A stretch of 64,000 nt of DNA from contig JBDKRG010000054.1 in NCBI GenBank assembly GCA_039683515.1, forward strand, positions 1 through 64,000, given 5' to 3'. Position numbers and translations under genes: made by a program. Below are positions 52,101 to 60,687 of the stretch, one piece after another (positions within the stretch are counted from its first letter, which is position 1; every line of letters starts with the position of its first letter). The notes under the pieces were generated by a model. It was not told the origin of the DNA. It saw only the letters and a list, made by a program, of their open reading frames with translations, and made no database searches. The stretch is from JAJFUE01 sp039683515. GTDB taxonomy: Bacteria > Sumerlaeota > Sumerlaeia > MVZB01.

Positions 52101-52168
52101 TGGAGCTGGCCCGCCAGTGGCTGGCCGAGATCGACCGCCAGCGCGCCGGCGCCGGCGCCGCCGAATGA
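49157..52168 (+). CDS. Fused multi-pass membrane / spermidine-synthase-like protein
   Basis: This 1003-residue protein has about 12 membrane helices in residues 15-480, with the SpeE-like pattern FLASGAAGLIYEVVWNR, TTLMGATLPV and YATNTFGAVIGT repeated as two six-helix halves. A cytoplasmic Rossmann domain resembling spermidine synthase follows (about 530-780, with VGFGSGGASYSLQL and the segment ATDCTDLRYKSNANLYD). The last 200 residues are helical, with TPR-like features (YIIQGHAAMRNTDIEGATRAYLAAR). The methionine-derived-donor site is partly degenerate, so polyamine synthesis is unproven; this fusion family is widespread in environmental bacteria. Confidence 0.85.
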   Translation: MAYDSSRSTTNGAIFLRLLAYPLFLASGAAGLIYEVVWNRVLLNTFGAGLYAVTAVVAAFMAGLALGAWLLGSLGDRIGRPLRLYGALELGVALCGGAAPFILPKIAIIDQYAYHVFGQNFGALTALRFIVAFMLMLIPTTLMGATLPVMSRFMVRQKEHLGLHVGALYATNTFGAVIGTFAAGFYLIGLLGLRNTDLFAATLNTAVGLSALILSMGLERVPMSTARVKAAVAATEAGAPSLGVVRWVLFTALVSGVVSLAAQVLWSRTLIFSFVYLKNTTYAFSAMLTVFLAGLALGSALVGLFVDSQKNPLRLYGMLLSLLGVSIIMSVVVLHTGADALQIGEALDAAGANLNWPLAVANVMVQSLGVLGIPTLLMGMAFPVAARVVTQIGRVGTDVGRLYALNTIGSIIGSLLAAFVIIPALGLTGGLILLGIVDAAIGLATMWRAGQARMHLVVLAPLTIGMTILALSNPQGLQRLGTVYDKLVFYLEGPLATVSVISSNLDEETIYVDDVGVAGTDPVLQTDQKSLAHVPMMLLENPTAALTVGFGSGGASYSLQLHDALRKVHCVEICQEVPRAAPYLAAANHLFFARSERVDAVKPGVYLARSVTGKDGETVVCKASTRLTAKMLATIKAESPDPEVLVGDPFEFGAGDDVYRIILDDARAYLRYTEQRYDFIATDCTDLRYKSNANLYDVEYFKACEQRLTPDGIVVVWMPLAGLDPAIFKTALRTFHHVFPKMGVFYMDNEPTHYILLIGWQGSGPIKLDYRLFKKRLAEPDVLQDLAELHLDDPVKLLSCFITGGDAMNDYLKGEELNTENDPVIEFQSPRYGYGPKPVIDNLQGLMDIRVSPRKFIVEGSMPPEDLARLERYEKALPYIIQGHAAMRNTDIEGATRAYLAARQITPDDISVANLLTFPILQKRLEKERSPLIALWLGRSLMIQGKIDGAFGLIDQARKTYEASQAMPARSDEARRLDAGRLELARQWLAEIDRQRAGAGAAE

Positions 52169-52324
52169 GCCGTAAAATGCCGGGTCGCGTGTTGCGGATT
52201 TCGGGTTGCGGGTGGCCGGTGGCGGGCCGGCGGACGGGTTTTGACGGGGGCAAAGGCGCCCAAGGGGGTGGTCCGGAATTTGCTCTTGGGTTATGATGAC
52301 GAAAGACGATGAGGAGCGGTCATC

Positions 52325-53815
52325 ATGCGGGATCGATGGTTCAAAATCGTGGCGATACTGGTCGCGGCCGGCTGGCTCGGGACGGCAATCCCCGCCGCCC
52401 GGGGGCAGGTCACGGTCCAGGAGGCGCGCAAGATCCCCATCACCCAGGACGAGAACGACCCCGCCGCCAGCCGTGAAGAACGGATCCGCCGCTCCCGCGA
52501 ACAGATCAGCCGGGCGCTCCAGCAGCGCCAGCAGCAGCAGGCCGAGGCCAACAAGCGCGCCGCCGCCGCCGCGGCCTCGCGCGCGTCCGTCCAGCCCCCC
52601 CCCGGCATCGCGGGCCGGCCGGAATCCCCCGGCGAACCCCCCCAGGCCCCCGGCGCCGCCAAGCGGGCCGAAAAAATCCCCGACGTCGCCAAGGCGGCCC
52701 AGAAGCACGTCTCCATGTACATGACCCCGGCCGCCCAGTCCGTCGAGGTCGGCAAGACCTTCTCGACCCAGTGGCAGCTGATCAACATGGACGGCCTGCC
52801 GTTCACCGAGATCGTCCTGGCCATGAGCTACCCGCCCGACGTCGTCAAGCCGGTCTCCGTCCACCAGGACGCCCTCAAGCCGCTCATCGCCGGCGAGCCC
52901 GAATTCACGGTCGACGAGGCCGCCGGCCGGTTGATCTACCGCGCCCGGCTCGCCAAGCCGTTCGTCTCGTCGGAACTGACGCCGCTCACCATCCTGTGGC
53001 AGGCGTTGAAACCCGCCAACCAGGCCGCGATCGACACCGCCGCCGGCGGCGTCGCCACGACCGTCCTCAACGCCGGCGCGCCGCAGACCCGGACCATGCC
53101 CGGCCTGCCCGACGCCGTCATCGGCGCGACGGTTCAGGTCATCCCGGGCGCCTCGGTGGTCCCCGGCGGCTACCGCGTCCTCACCCCGGACCTGCACGAC
53201 CTGGCGCCGATCCTGGCCGGTTTCCCCGACCAGTCGAAGCTCCGGCCGCCGTCGTTGTGGATCAACCAGCCCGACTCGGGGACCCTCGCGGCCGGGCAGT
53301 GGATGGTCGTCGACGTCGGCATCGACAACCCCGACCGGATGGTGTTCGACGAGATCAGGCTCGCCCTGAAGTTCGACCCCAACGCCGTCGAGGTCCTCGA
53401 CACCGACGACAACAACTCGATCCACCGCGGCGTCAACATCCTCGACGGCCCGTTCCAGAACAGCTGGCACTGGACCCAGCAGTTCGACAACACCGTCAGC
53501 AACATGGACGGGACGATCTTCTACCACGTCGGCGTCGAGAACATGTCCGAGCAGCCCTCGGGCCCGGTGGCCCGGATCTTCGCCCGCGTCAAGCAGCCGA
53601 CGGCGGCCCCCGTCTTCAGCTGGATCTGGGAGCCGCGCAACGGCCGCAAGATGACCAGCGGCGCCTACCTGCTCGGCGAAAACATCTATCTGCGCGGCCA
53701 GGACCGGGAACTGGCCCAGACGAACCTGCGCACGATCCATTTCAACAACACCGACGTGAAGGCGGACCCCTCGCAGTACCGCGACGGGCCGCGGTCGGCC
53801 CCGACGACCCCATGA
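52325..53815 (+). CDS. Secreted protein with two cohesin- or Ig-like domains
   Basis: This 496-residue exported protein has a signal peptide (about residues 1-27), a highly charged Gln/Arg coiled coil (about 45-85) and a Pro/Ala linker. Two beta-rich modules follow (about 140-240 and 310-440), containing QSVEVGKTFSTQWQLINMDGLP, then VDVGIDNPDRMVFDEIRLALKFDP. The alternation, and the x-x-F-D-P-N-A-V-E-V-L-D strand, resemble cohesin/dockerin-type or bacterial Ig folds. It may be a surface or extracellular matrix protein. GAGGAG precedes the ATG. Its stop overlaps the rsmE start. Confidence 0.7.
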   Translation: MRDRWFKIVAILVAAGWLGTAIPAARGQVTVQEARKIPITQDENDPAASREERIRRSREQISRALQQRQQQQAEANKRAAAAAASRASVQPPPGIAGRPESPGEPPQAPGAAKRAEKIPDVAKAAQKHVSMYMTPAAQSVEVGKTFSTQWQLINMDGLPFTEIVLAMSYPPDVVKPVSVHQDALKPLIAGEPEFTVDEAAGRLIYRARLAKPFVSSELTPLTILWQALKPANQAAIDTAAGGVATTVLNAGAPQTRTMPGLPDAVIGATVQVIPGASVVPGGYRVLTPDLHDLAPILAGFPDQSKLRPPSLWINQPDSGTLAAGQWMVVDVGIDNPDRMVFDEIRLALKFDPNAVEVLDTDDNNSIHRGVNILDGPFQNSWHWTQQFDNTVSNMDGTIFYHVGVENMSEQPSGPVARIFARVKQPTAAPVFSWIWEPRNGRKMTSGAYLLGENIYLRGQDRELAQTNLRTIHFNNTDVKADPSQYRDGPRSAPTTP

Positions 53816-54573
53816 GCCGCGCCCCCCACCGCTTCTACTATGCGGGCCTCGTCGGCGACGGGGTGCCCCGGGTCGTCGAGCTTTCGGCCGAGGAATCGCA
53901 TCACCTGCTGCGCGTGCTGAGGCTCAAGCCGGGCGCGCCGGTCGATATCTTCGACGCGGCGGGGACTCATTTCGCCGCGATCGTCGACGAGCCGGCCGGG
54001 GACAAGGCGCGCGTGGAGCTGTTGTCGCGCTTGGAGCCCGAGCGGCGGCTCGGCCCGCCCGTCAACATCGCGGTCGCGATCGTCAAGCGCCGCGGCATGG
54101 ACCTGCTGATCGAAAAGCTCTCCGAGCTCGGGGTCGATTCGCTCCAGCCGCTCCTGAGCGACCGGAGCGTGGCCCTGCCCGACATCAAGGCCAACAGCCA
54201 GCCCCCCGAGCGCTGGGACCGGCTCGCCATCGCCGCCGCCAAGCAGTCGGGGCGCAACCAGCCGCTGAGCATCCTGCCGCCGGAGCCGGTTCTCGAATGG
54301 CTGCGGCGCACGCGGCCGCCGGCCCACACGGTTTTTGCGGATGTCGACCCCAAGGCGCGCCCCCTCGGCCAGTGGCTGATCGAGCGGGTCGGCGCGCCGC
54401 TGCCGCGCTGGGTCGCGATCGGTCCCGAGGGGGGCTGGACCCCGCGCGAGCGCGACGCCTTTGCCCAGGCCGGCTTCCTGCCGGTCAGGATGGGCGACCT
54501 CGTCCTGCGCACCGAGACCGCCGCCATCGCCGCCGCCTCCGCCTGCCGCCTCGTGGCCGGCTGGGGCGAATAG
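53812..54573 (+). CDS. rsmE: 16S rRNA (uracil-1498-N3)-methyltransferase RsmE
   Basis: This 253-residue SPOUT methyltransferase modifies U1498 of 16S rRNA. The N-terminal RFYYAG and EESHHLLRVLRLKPGAPVDIFDAAG (PUA-like) and the C-terminal knot motif IGPEGGWTPRERDAF with LRTETAAIAA are diagnostic. ATG 53812 overlaps the upstream stop by 4 bases (ATGA), so it is coupled to a secreted-protein gene of unrelated function. A hexamer microsatellite follows the stop. Confidence 0.94.
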   Translation: MSRAPHRFYYAGLVGDGVPRVVELSAEESHHLLRVLRLKPGAPVDIFDAAGTHFAAIVDEPAGDKARVELLSRLEPERRLGPPVNIAVAIVKRRGMDLLIEKLSELGVDSLQPLLSDRSVALPDIKANSQPPERWDRLAIAAAKQSGRNQPLSILPPEPVLEWLRRTRPPAHTVFADVDPKARPLGQWLIERVGAPLPRWVAIGPEGGWTPRERDAFAQAGFLPVRMGDLVLRTETAAIAAASACRLVAGWGE

Positions 54574-54614
54574 ACCGCCTGACGATTGTAGAGCGCATGA
54601 CAAAAGTTATCGGT

Positions 54615-54669
<55 letters not shown>

Positions 54670-54842
54670 CATCACAAGATCGAGCGCCAGAAGTTTTCCG
54701 GCAACGGGAATCGCCGGCGAGGGCGCCGGCGCCACAGAGCGATGAGCTATTCGCTGCTGAATAGCTGTTTACGATGTGGGGCCGGCGCCCCCGCCGGCCA
54801 TTCGCGCTTCTTCGCCTCTTCGCGGTTCGATTTTATTTCTTT

Positions 54843-55535
54843 TTATTTTTCCTTGGCGCAGCCGCACCCGCACCCTTCGCAGTCGGGGGCGGGCAGGAGC
54901 CGGTCGGCGGGCACGCCGATGATCCGGCGGATCTGTTCCATCATGTCGGCGACCACCTGCTCGCGCTCGGCCGGCGCGATATCCTGCGGCGGGTAGATCG
55001 GCGGGAAGAACGTCACGATGACCTTCCCCCACGGGCGCGGCCATGTGCGTGTGCGCGGCCAGGCCTCGTAGGCCCCGTCGACGCGCACCGGCACGATCGG
55101 CACGCCGGCCTTGAGCGCCAGGCGCGCGACCCCCTCGCGCAGCGGCTGGAGCTGGCCGTCGAACGTGCGCTGGCCCTCCGGGAACAGGCACACCCAGTTG
55201 CCGTCGCGCAGCGCCGCCAGGGTCATGCGGTAGGCGGCCGGATCGTTCTTCTCGAGCGAGACCGGGAACGCCCCGTAGGAATAGATCTTTTTGCCGAAGA
55301 AGCCGGTGCTGGCGAACAGGTCTTCCTTGGCCATGAAGTTCATCGGCTTCTTGTGGACGACGTTGATCGCCACCGGATCGATGAACGAGCCGTGGTTGGA
55401 CGCGAAGATCGCCCCCGTCCCCCACGGCAGGTTTTCGAGCCCGTGCGCCTCGAGCCGGTAGAGGATCTTCAGAATCCAGCGCAGCGAAGTGGTGATGAAG
55501 AATGGTTTTGTCGGGGAAGGATAAATCTGGCTCAT
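54843..55535 (-). CDS. 1-acyl-glycerol-3-phosphate-type acyltransferase with Cys-rich tail
   Basis: This 230-residue PlsC-family enzyme has the catalytic NHGSFID (His-x4-Asp, about residues 47-53), KIYSYGAFPVSLEKND and FPEGQRTFDG (about 118-127), with PIVPVRVDG. It should acylate lysophosphatidate or a related lipid at the inner membrane. The C-terminus carries CEGCGCGCAKEK, a compact cluster of five Cys residues that is not part of the family core and may bind metal. Hairpins and a microsatellite follow its stop. The start has no strong ribosome binding site. Confidence 0.86.
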   Translation of the reverse strand: MSQIYPSPTKPFFITTSLRWILKILYRLEAHGLENLPWGTGAIFASNHGSFIDPVAINVVHKKPMNFMAKEDLFASTGFFGKKIYSYGAFPVSLEKNDPAAYRMTLAALRDGNWVCLFPEGQRTFDGQLQPLREGVARLALKAGVPIVPVRVDGAYEAWPRTRTWPRPWGKVIVTFFPPIYPPQDIAPAEREQVVADMMEQIRRIIGVPADRLLPAPDCEGCGCGCAKEK

Positions 55536-55572
55536 TTTCGAACTGAAATCCTGAGTGTTGAGTCCTGTGCGG

Positions 55573-55675
55573 GTCTTTGTTCGTGTCAGTGTTTCTTCGC
55601 GCCCGTCCGTGCCTGTCCGTGCTCGTCCGTGCCTGTCCGTGCCTGTCCGTGCGGGTCCGTGTCCGCCCGCGTCCG
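55573..55675. repeat. GTCCGTGC/CTGTCCGTG tandem array
   Basis: About ten degenerate units of GTCCGTGC, CTCGTCCGTG and CTGTCCGTG occupy the spacer between the Cys-containing protein gene and the acyltransferase gene. The family also occurs at 33020-33078. Confidence 0.75.
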
Positions 55676-55677
55676 TG

Positions 55678-56142
55678 CTACTTCAAAAACTTTTCGATCC
55701 CCTTGTCAAGGTTGACCGCCTTGATCTTGATCCGGTCGTCGAGGATCTCCGGGAAGATGTCGTTGATGTCGCCCTTGCGGTCGCGCAGGCGCTCGACGAG
55801 CTGGCGGGCGCTGTAGCGGTCCCCCTCGCCGATCCCCAGCCGCGCGCACCAGCGCTGGTTGATGGCCAGGTCCCAGTCGCGCATCATCACCGGGGCCGAC
55901 GGCCGGCCGGTCCGGTCGAGCAGGTTGTCGCAGACGTTGTCCACGTTGTGGACGCACGGGACGCAGACGGCGTCGGGCTCGAGCGTGATTTCCAGCATCC
56001 GGTCCTTGGCGTTCAGGAAATCGTTGGCGACGGTGTGGTAGGCGTGGCCGTACGGGTGCAGCTCGAAAACGTCGGTTCCCGCGCCGTAGTCGCAGAGAAT
56101 GTCGACGAAATGAAGCGGGCGGATGCGGATGACATCTTCCAT
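55678..56142 (-). CDS. Cys-containing protein, possibly DUF1284-like
   Basis: This 154-residue soluble protein begins IRIRPLHFVDILCDYG and has a C-x2-C-x7-C cluster (CVPCVHNVDNVC) near residues 59-70. The opening RxRPxHxxxxLC and the central Cys cluster resemble DUF1284 proteins, which may bind a metal, but function is unknown. GGGAGA lies upstream of ATG 56142. It follows ppk by 56 bases on the same strand and could be co-transcribed with it. The last residues are Lys-rich. Confidence 0.65.
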   Translation of the reverse strand: MEDVIRIRPLHFVDILCDYGAGTDVFELHPYGHAYHTVANDFLNAKDRMLEITLEPDAVCVPCVHNVDNVCDNLLDRTGRPSAPVMMRDWDLAINQRWCARLGIGEGDRYSARQLVERLRDRKGDINDIFPEILDDRIKIKAVNLDKGIEKFLK

Positions 56143-56198
56143 GATGCAATCTCCCGGCTCTTGTGGATGGATGGCCCGCGCCGATGCGCGGGCTGCGG

Positions 56199-58340
56199 CT
56201 ATTTCTTGCCGCCGCGGCGCGCCTTCTCGATGAACAGTTCCTGCGAGCCTTTGCCGCGGCGCGGCCGGCGCCGCGTGTAGCGGCCGTCCGGCGTCAGGTC
56301 CCAGGCCTGCGCATGGTCGTGCCAGGCCGTGTCGTAGATCGACTGGATCGCCTTGCGGAGGGCCGGGTTCTCGATCGGCGCGATCGCCTCGACCCGCCAG
56401 TCCAGGTTTCGGCTCATCCAGTCGGCCGAGCCGATATAATATTCGGGATCGCCCCCGTTGTGAAAGATGTAAATGCGCGAGTGCTCCAGGAATCGGCCGA
56501 TGATGCTCATGATCCGGATGTTTTCGGACAGCCCCGGCACCCCCGGCCGCAGGCAGCAGAACCCCCGCACGATCAGGTCGATGGCGACCCCCGCGCACGA
56601 GGCCTCGTAGAGCAGGTCGATGATCGCGGGGTCCTCGAGCTGGTTCATCTTGGCCTGGATGCGGCCGGGCTTGCCGGCCGCGGCCAGCGCGATCTCGCGC
56701 CGGATCATCGCCATGAACCGCTCGCGCATGTTGACCGGCGCGATCAGCAGTTTCTTGTAGTTGCGGAACGAGGAGTGGCCGGTCAGGTAGTTGAACAGGT
56801 CGGCCACGTCCTGGCAGAGGACGGGGTCGCACGTCAGCAGCCCCAGGTCCGTGTAGAGCCTCGACGTCCCCGGGTGGTAATTCCCCGTCCCGATGTGGAC
56901 GTAGCGGCGGATCCCGTCGGCCTCGTCGCGCACGATCAGCATCGTCTTGGAATGCGTCTTCAGGCCGATGAAGCCGTACGTGACGTGCGCGCCCGCCCGC
57001 TCGAGCGTCCGCACCCACTCGATGTTGTTGGCCTCGTCGAACCGCGCCTTGATCTCGACCTGGACGTTGACCTCCTTGCCGTTCTCGCACGCCTGCAGCA
57101 GCGCCTGGACGATCTTGCTGTTCGTCCCGGTCCGGTAGAGCGTCTGCTTGATGGCGAGGACCTGCGGGTCGCTCGCCGCGGCCTGCAGCAGCGCCATGAC
57201 GCTCGTCGAGAACGCGTCATAGGGGTGGTGCAGCAGGATGTCGCCCCGGCGGATGATGTCGAAGATGGTCTTGTCGTGGGGCTCGATCTCCAGCTGGCGC
57301 AGCCGCGGGTGCGTCACCGGCGAGTGCGGCGCGAAGAACCCATCCCGCAGCGGCTCCTGCGCGATCTCCCGCAGCGCCGCGATCCCCAGCGGCGCCGGCG
57401 TCCGGTAGACGTCCCGCTCCGGATCGATCTCGAGCTCGCGCACCAGCCAGCCCAGGATCTCCTCGCTCATCGTCGTCGTCGTCTCCAGCCGCACGATCGG
57501 CGCGAACCGCCGGTTGCGCAGCTCCTCCTCGATCACGTCCAGCAGGTCGTCGGCTTCCTCCTCGCTGCGCTCCACGTCCGCGTTGCGCGTCACGCGGAAC
57601 GGCTGCGTCTCGAGGATCTCCATGCCGACGAACAGCCGGTCGATGAACCGGGCGATCACTTCCTCCTGCGCGATGAACGCCGGCGCCTCGCCCGGCAGCC
57701 GGATCCAGCGCGGCCGGTTGGACGGGATTTTCACCCGCGCGAACCGCTCGTGGTTCTCCCCCGGCGCGCGCACCCGCACCGCCAGCGACAGGCTCAGGTT
57801 CGAGATGAACGGGAACGGCTGGCCGGGGCCGACCCCCAGCGGCGTCAGGATCGGCAGGATGTTGCGCTCGAAGTGCGTCTGGAGCCACTCGTGCTCGGCC
57901 GCGTCCAGGTCGCCCCACCTCATGACGCGCAGCCCCAGGCCGGAGAGGCCGGGCAGGATCTGGCCCAGCAGCACGTCCGCCTGCACCCGGTAGACCTCGA
58001 GGATCCGCTCGCGGATCATCCCCAACTGCGCCGCCGGCGACATCCCGTCCATCGACAGCTTGGTGACGCCCGCGGCCAGCTGCCGCTGCAGCCCGCCGAC
58101 CCGCTTCATGAAAAACTCGTCCAGATTGTTGCCGGTGATCGCCAGGAAGTTGAGCCGCTCCATCGGCGGGTTGTGCTCGCCGGCGGCCTCCTCCAGGACG
58201 CGCTGGTTGAAGTTGAGCCACGACAGCTCCCGGTTCAGATACCGCGTCGCGGGCGTCAGCTCGGGACGCGCCGGACCGCCGCCGCCGTTTTCAGCCGGCC
58301 GCTGCGGAGCCGGGGGGATGGGCTGTGGTTTTTTCTTCAC
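56199..58340 (-). CDS. ppk: Polyphosphate kinase 1
   Basis: This 713-residue enzyme polymerises the terminal phosphate of ATP into inorganic polyphosphate. The N-terminal YLNRELSWLNFNQRVLEEA, the phosphorylated His463 in LKTHSKTMLIV, HIGTGNYHPGTSRLYTDLG and a second His/Cys-rich IVRGFCCLRPGV region are visible; the second conserved catalytic His of other Ppk1 proteins is replaced by Cys or shifted in this alignment by eye. GTG 58340 opens a Lys/Pro-rich leader of about 35 residues. A C-terminal RRRPRRGKGSQELF tail is basic. Polyphosphate may act with (p)ppGpp signalling. Confidence 0.93.
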   Translation of the reverse strand: MKKKPQPIPPAPQRPAENGGGGPARPELTPATRYLNRELSWLNFNQRVLEEAAGEHNPPMERLNFLAITGNNLDEFFMKRVGGLQRQLAAGVTKLSMDGMSPAAQLGMIRERILEVYRVQADVLLGQILPGLSGLGLRVMRWGDLDAAEHEWLQTHFERNILPILTPLGVGPGQPFPFISNLSLSLAVRVRAPGENHERFARVKIPSNRPRWIRLPGEAPAFIAQEEVIARFIDRLFVGMEILETQPFRVTRNADVERSEEEADDLLDVIEEELRNRRFAPIVRLETTTTMSEEILGWLVRELEIDPERDVYRTPAPLGIAALREIAQEPLRDGFFAPHSPVTHPRLRQLEIEPHDKTIFDIIRRGDILLHHPYDAFSTSVMALLQAAASDPQVLAIKQTLYRTGTNSKIVQALLQACENGKEVNVQVEIKARFDEANNIEWVRTLERAGAHVTYGFIGLKTHSKTMLIVRDEADGIRRYVHIGTGNYHPGTSRLYTDLGLLTCDPVLCQDVADLFNYLTGHSSFRNYKKLLIAPVNMRERFMAMIRREIALAAAGKPGRIQAKMNQLEDPAIIDLLYEASCAGVAIDLIVRGFCCLRPGVPGLSENIRIMSIIGRFLEHSRIYIFHNGGDPEYYIGSADWMSRNLDWRVEAIAPIENPALRKAIQSIYDTAWHDHAQAWDLTPDGRYTRRRPRRGKGSQELFIEKARRGGKK

Positions 58341-58453
58341 GCCTGGCGCGCGCCTTGTTGGATTGTGATGACATCTTGCTTCGGCATGCCTAAGATGGAG
58401 TCTAACCCGTCGGGCCGGGTCCCGCAATACCGATTGGCAAACCGCATCCCCGT

Positions 58454-60046
58454 ATGTCGTTGAAAACGCTGAGTTCTTGGCTCAAGGCCGACCTGGCCGG
58501 GCTTGCCGCCGGCTACCTCCGGCGCGAGCGGTTCATCCCCGCCCTGCTCCTCGTCGTCGCCGCCATGGGCGTCCTCATCCACCGCCAGACGCCCTGGATC
58601 AACGGCCCCGAGCAGTGGCGGTGGGGCTACACCCCATGGCGCAGTTTCTGGTGGAACTGGGCCGTCTGCATGCTCCGGCTCCTGCCGTGGGCGGCCGGCC
58701 TGGGCGCCCTGGCGTGGCTGATCGTCCCCCGCCTCAAGGGGCGCGCCGGAACCGTCGCCGCGATGGCGGCCCTCGTCGCCTGGGGGATGATTTACTGCTG
58801 GGTGAGCATGGGCGCGATCAGCCCGTTCGGCGTCACCCACCTTGCCCGATGCGTCCAGTCGCAGGGGCCGACCGGCTTCTTCCACCTTGCCGTGCGCCTC
58901 GACGGCCCCATCAAGATCGACCTGCTCAGCCTCTACCCCGATTACATGAACGACATGCCGCTCCACCCCCAGACGCACCCGCCCGGCGGGACGGCTCTGT
59001 GCAAGTGGGTCATCGACCTCTACGACGCCTCGCCGGCGCTGGTTGGCGCCACCCAAAAGTTCATGGCCCTGTTCATCCTGGACGTCAACGAGCTGCTCGA
59101 CGACACCCTTGCCCACCGGATGGCGGCCTTCGGCGTCGGCAACCTCATGCTGCTGCTCGGCATGCTCACGGCCTGGCCCCTCTACCTGCTGGTGCGCGAC
59201 TCGATGGGCGGCGGCCTTGCCGGCCGGCGCGCCGGCTGGGCCGCCGCGATCCTGTGGGTCCATTACCCGGCGCTCATGCTGTTCACGCCGCAGTTTGACG
59301 AAGTGTATGGGTTCCTTGTCCTGTCGATCGCGTGGATCCTGCTGCGCGGCTTGAACGGCGAGGGCCTGGGCCGCGCGGCATGGCACGGCGCGGCCGCCGG
59401 CGCGATCTTCACGGCCGGTTTCCTGCTCAGTTTCACGTTCGGCGTCTGGGTGCCGCTGCTGCTGGTGATGCTGCTTCTGGAATGCGTCCGGCGGGCGGGC
59501 TCGTGGCGGGTCGACCCGGCGTCGGGCGACATGCGCAAGCTGGCCTGGCTCATCATCGCCGGCGTGCTGACGGGGATCGCGATCCTGGCCGTCCTGCGGG
59601 TCGCGCTGGGGATGGATATCATCCCGATCTTTTCGCGCGCCTTCGAGCTCAACCACCGCTTCCGCCTGCGCGCCGAGCGCACCTACTGGCCGTGGCTGTT
59701 TTTCGGCCCGTGGGACGCCGTCATGGTTGCCGGGCCGGCGCTGTTCATCCCTGCGGCGGTCTTCGCGCTGCGCGCCGTCCGGCGCGGCCTCCGGCGCCCG
59801 GACCGGATCATGAGCGCGTGGGTGATGGGCCCGCTCGGGGTGGTCATGATGACGGTCAGCGGTCTCATGCCCGGCGAGAACGCGCGGCTTTATCTGATGT
59901 TTACCCCGTCGCTGGCATGGGCCGGCGCCGTCTGGCTGACGATGCATTCGCGCCGGCGGTTCTGGGCCAATTTCGCCCTCATCCTGCTCGGCCAGATCGT
60001 TTATTTCTATATTTTGCGCACCAAGATCAAGTTCATCGACATGTAA
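58454..60046 (+). CDS. Multi-pass membrane protein, GT-C-like
   Basis: This 530-residue protein has about ten to twelve hydrophobic helices. A periplasmic loop at about residues 160-190 contains YPDYMNDMPLHPQTHPPGGTALCKW; the His-Pro-Gln-Thr-His-Pro-Pro-Gly pattern is similar to GT39/PMT-like enzymes. It may transfer a sugar from a lipid carrier. Divergent from ppk. No strong ribosome binding site is seen. A hairpin (60049-60056 with 60071-60078) and a long microsatellite follow. Confidence 0.75.
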   Translation: MSLKTLSSWLKADLAGLAAGYLRRERFIPALLLVVAAMGVLIHRQTPWINGPEQWRWGYTPWRSFWWNWAVCMLRLLPWAAGLGALAWLIVPRLKGRAGTVAAMAALVAWGMIYCWVSMGAISPFGVTHLARCVQSQGPTGFFHLAVRLDGPIKIDLLSLYPDYMNDMPLHPQTHPPGGTALCKWVIDLYDASPALVGATQKFMALFILDVNELLDDTLAHRMAAFGVGNLMLLLGMLTAWPLYLLVRDSMGGGLAGRRAGWAAAILWVHYPALMLFTPQFDEVYGFLVLSIAWILLRGLNGEGLGRAAWHGAAAGAIFTAGFLLSFTFGVWVPLLLVMLLLECVRRAGSWRVDPASGDMRKLAWLIIAGVLTGIAILAVLRVALGMDIIPIFSRAFELNHRFRLRAERTYWPWLFFGPWDAVMVAGPALFIPAAVFALRAVRRGLRRPDRIMSAWVMGPLGVVMMTVSGLMPGENARLYLMFTPSLAWAGAVWLTMHSRRRFWANFALILLGQIVYFYILRTKIKFIDM

Positions 60047-60093
60047 CCCACCAGCCGAAGCCTCGGCGAAGGCTGGTGCTCGCGCTCGCGCAA

Positions 60094-60148
<55 letters not shown>

Positions 60149-60177
60149 CGAAAAATCGAACCCGCCGGCCCGGTTTC

Positions 60178-60495
60178 CTACAGGAACGGGATGTTGGGCA
60201 GCTTAACGCCGCCGGTCAGCTGGTTGATCCCTTCCTGCTGAAGTTCCTTGGACTTTTCGATCCCCTGGTTGACCGCGGCCAGAACGAGGTCCTCGAGCAT
60301 TTCGATGTCGGACGGGTCGACGGCGTCGGGCGAGATCTTGATGGAGACCAGTTCCTGGTTGCCGTTGACGACGGCCTTGACGGCCCCGCCGCCGCTGATC
60401 CCCTCGACCGTCTTGCCGGCCAGCTCCTGCTTCATCGTCTCCATGCCCGACTGGAGATCCTTGCTCATCTTTTGAAGTTTCTTGATATCCAGCAT
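60178..60495 (-). CDS. YbaB/EbfC nucleoid-associated protein
   Basis: This 105-residue DNA-binding protein has the opening MLDIKKLQKMSKDLQSGMETMKQEL and ending INQLTGGVKLPNIP, typical of YbaB/EbfC. ATG 60495 is chosen because the upstream frame is much longer than the family norm. The protein forms tweezer-like dimers that bind DNA. Its normal neighbours dnaX and recR are absent. Confidence 0.88.
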   Translation of the reverse strand: MLDIKKLQKMSKDLQSGMETMKQELAGKTVEGISGGGAVKAVVNGNQELVSIKISPDAVDPSDIEMLEDLVLAAVNQGIEKSKELQQEGINQLTGGVKLPNIPFL

Positions 60496-60687
60496 CTTTT
60501 TGCTTCGATTCCGCTTGAGTTTCGCGCCCGCAAAGGGGCTGACCCAAGTTTGACCCATCGGGCGGTGGCCGACAACAAAAATTCTCGCCCCCCCGCGCCG
60601 ATCGGCCGCCGATGCAAATGGCTCCGCAAGATTCCCCGGAAATGGTAAAATAAAGGTCGAAATCCGCATGCATGAAGGAGGCGCAAC

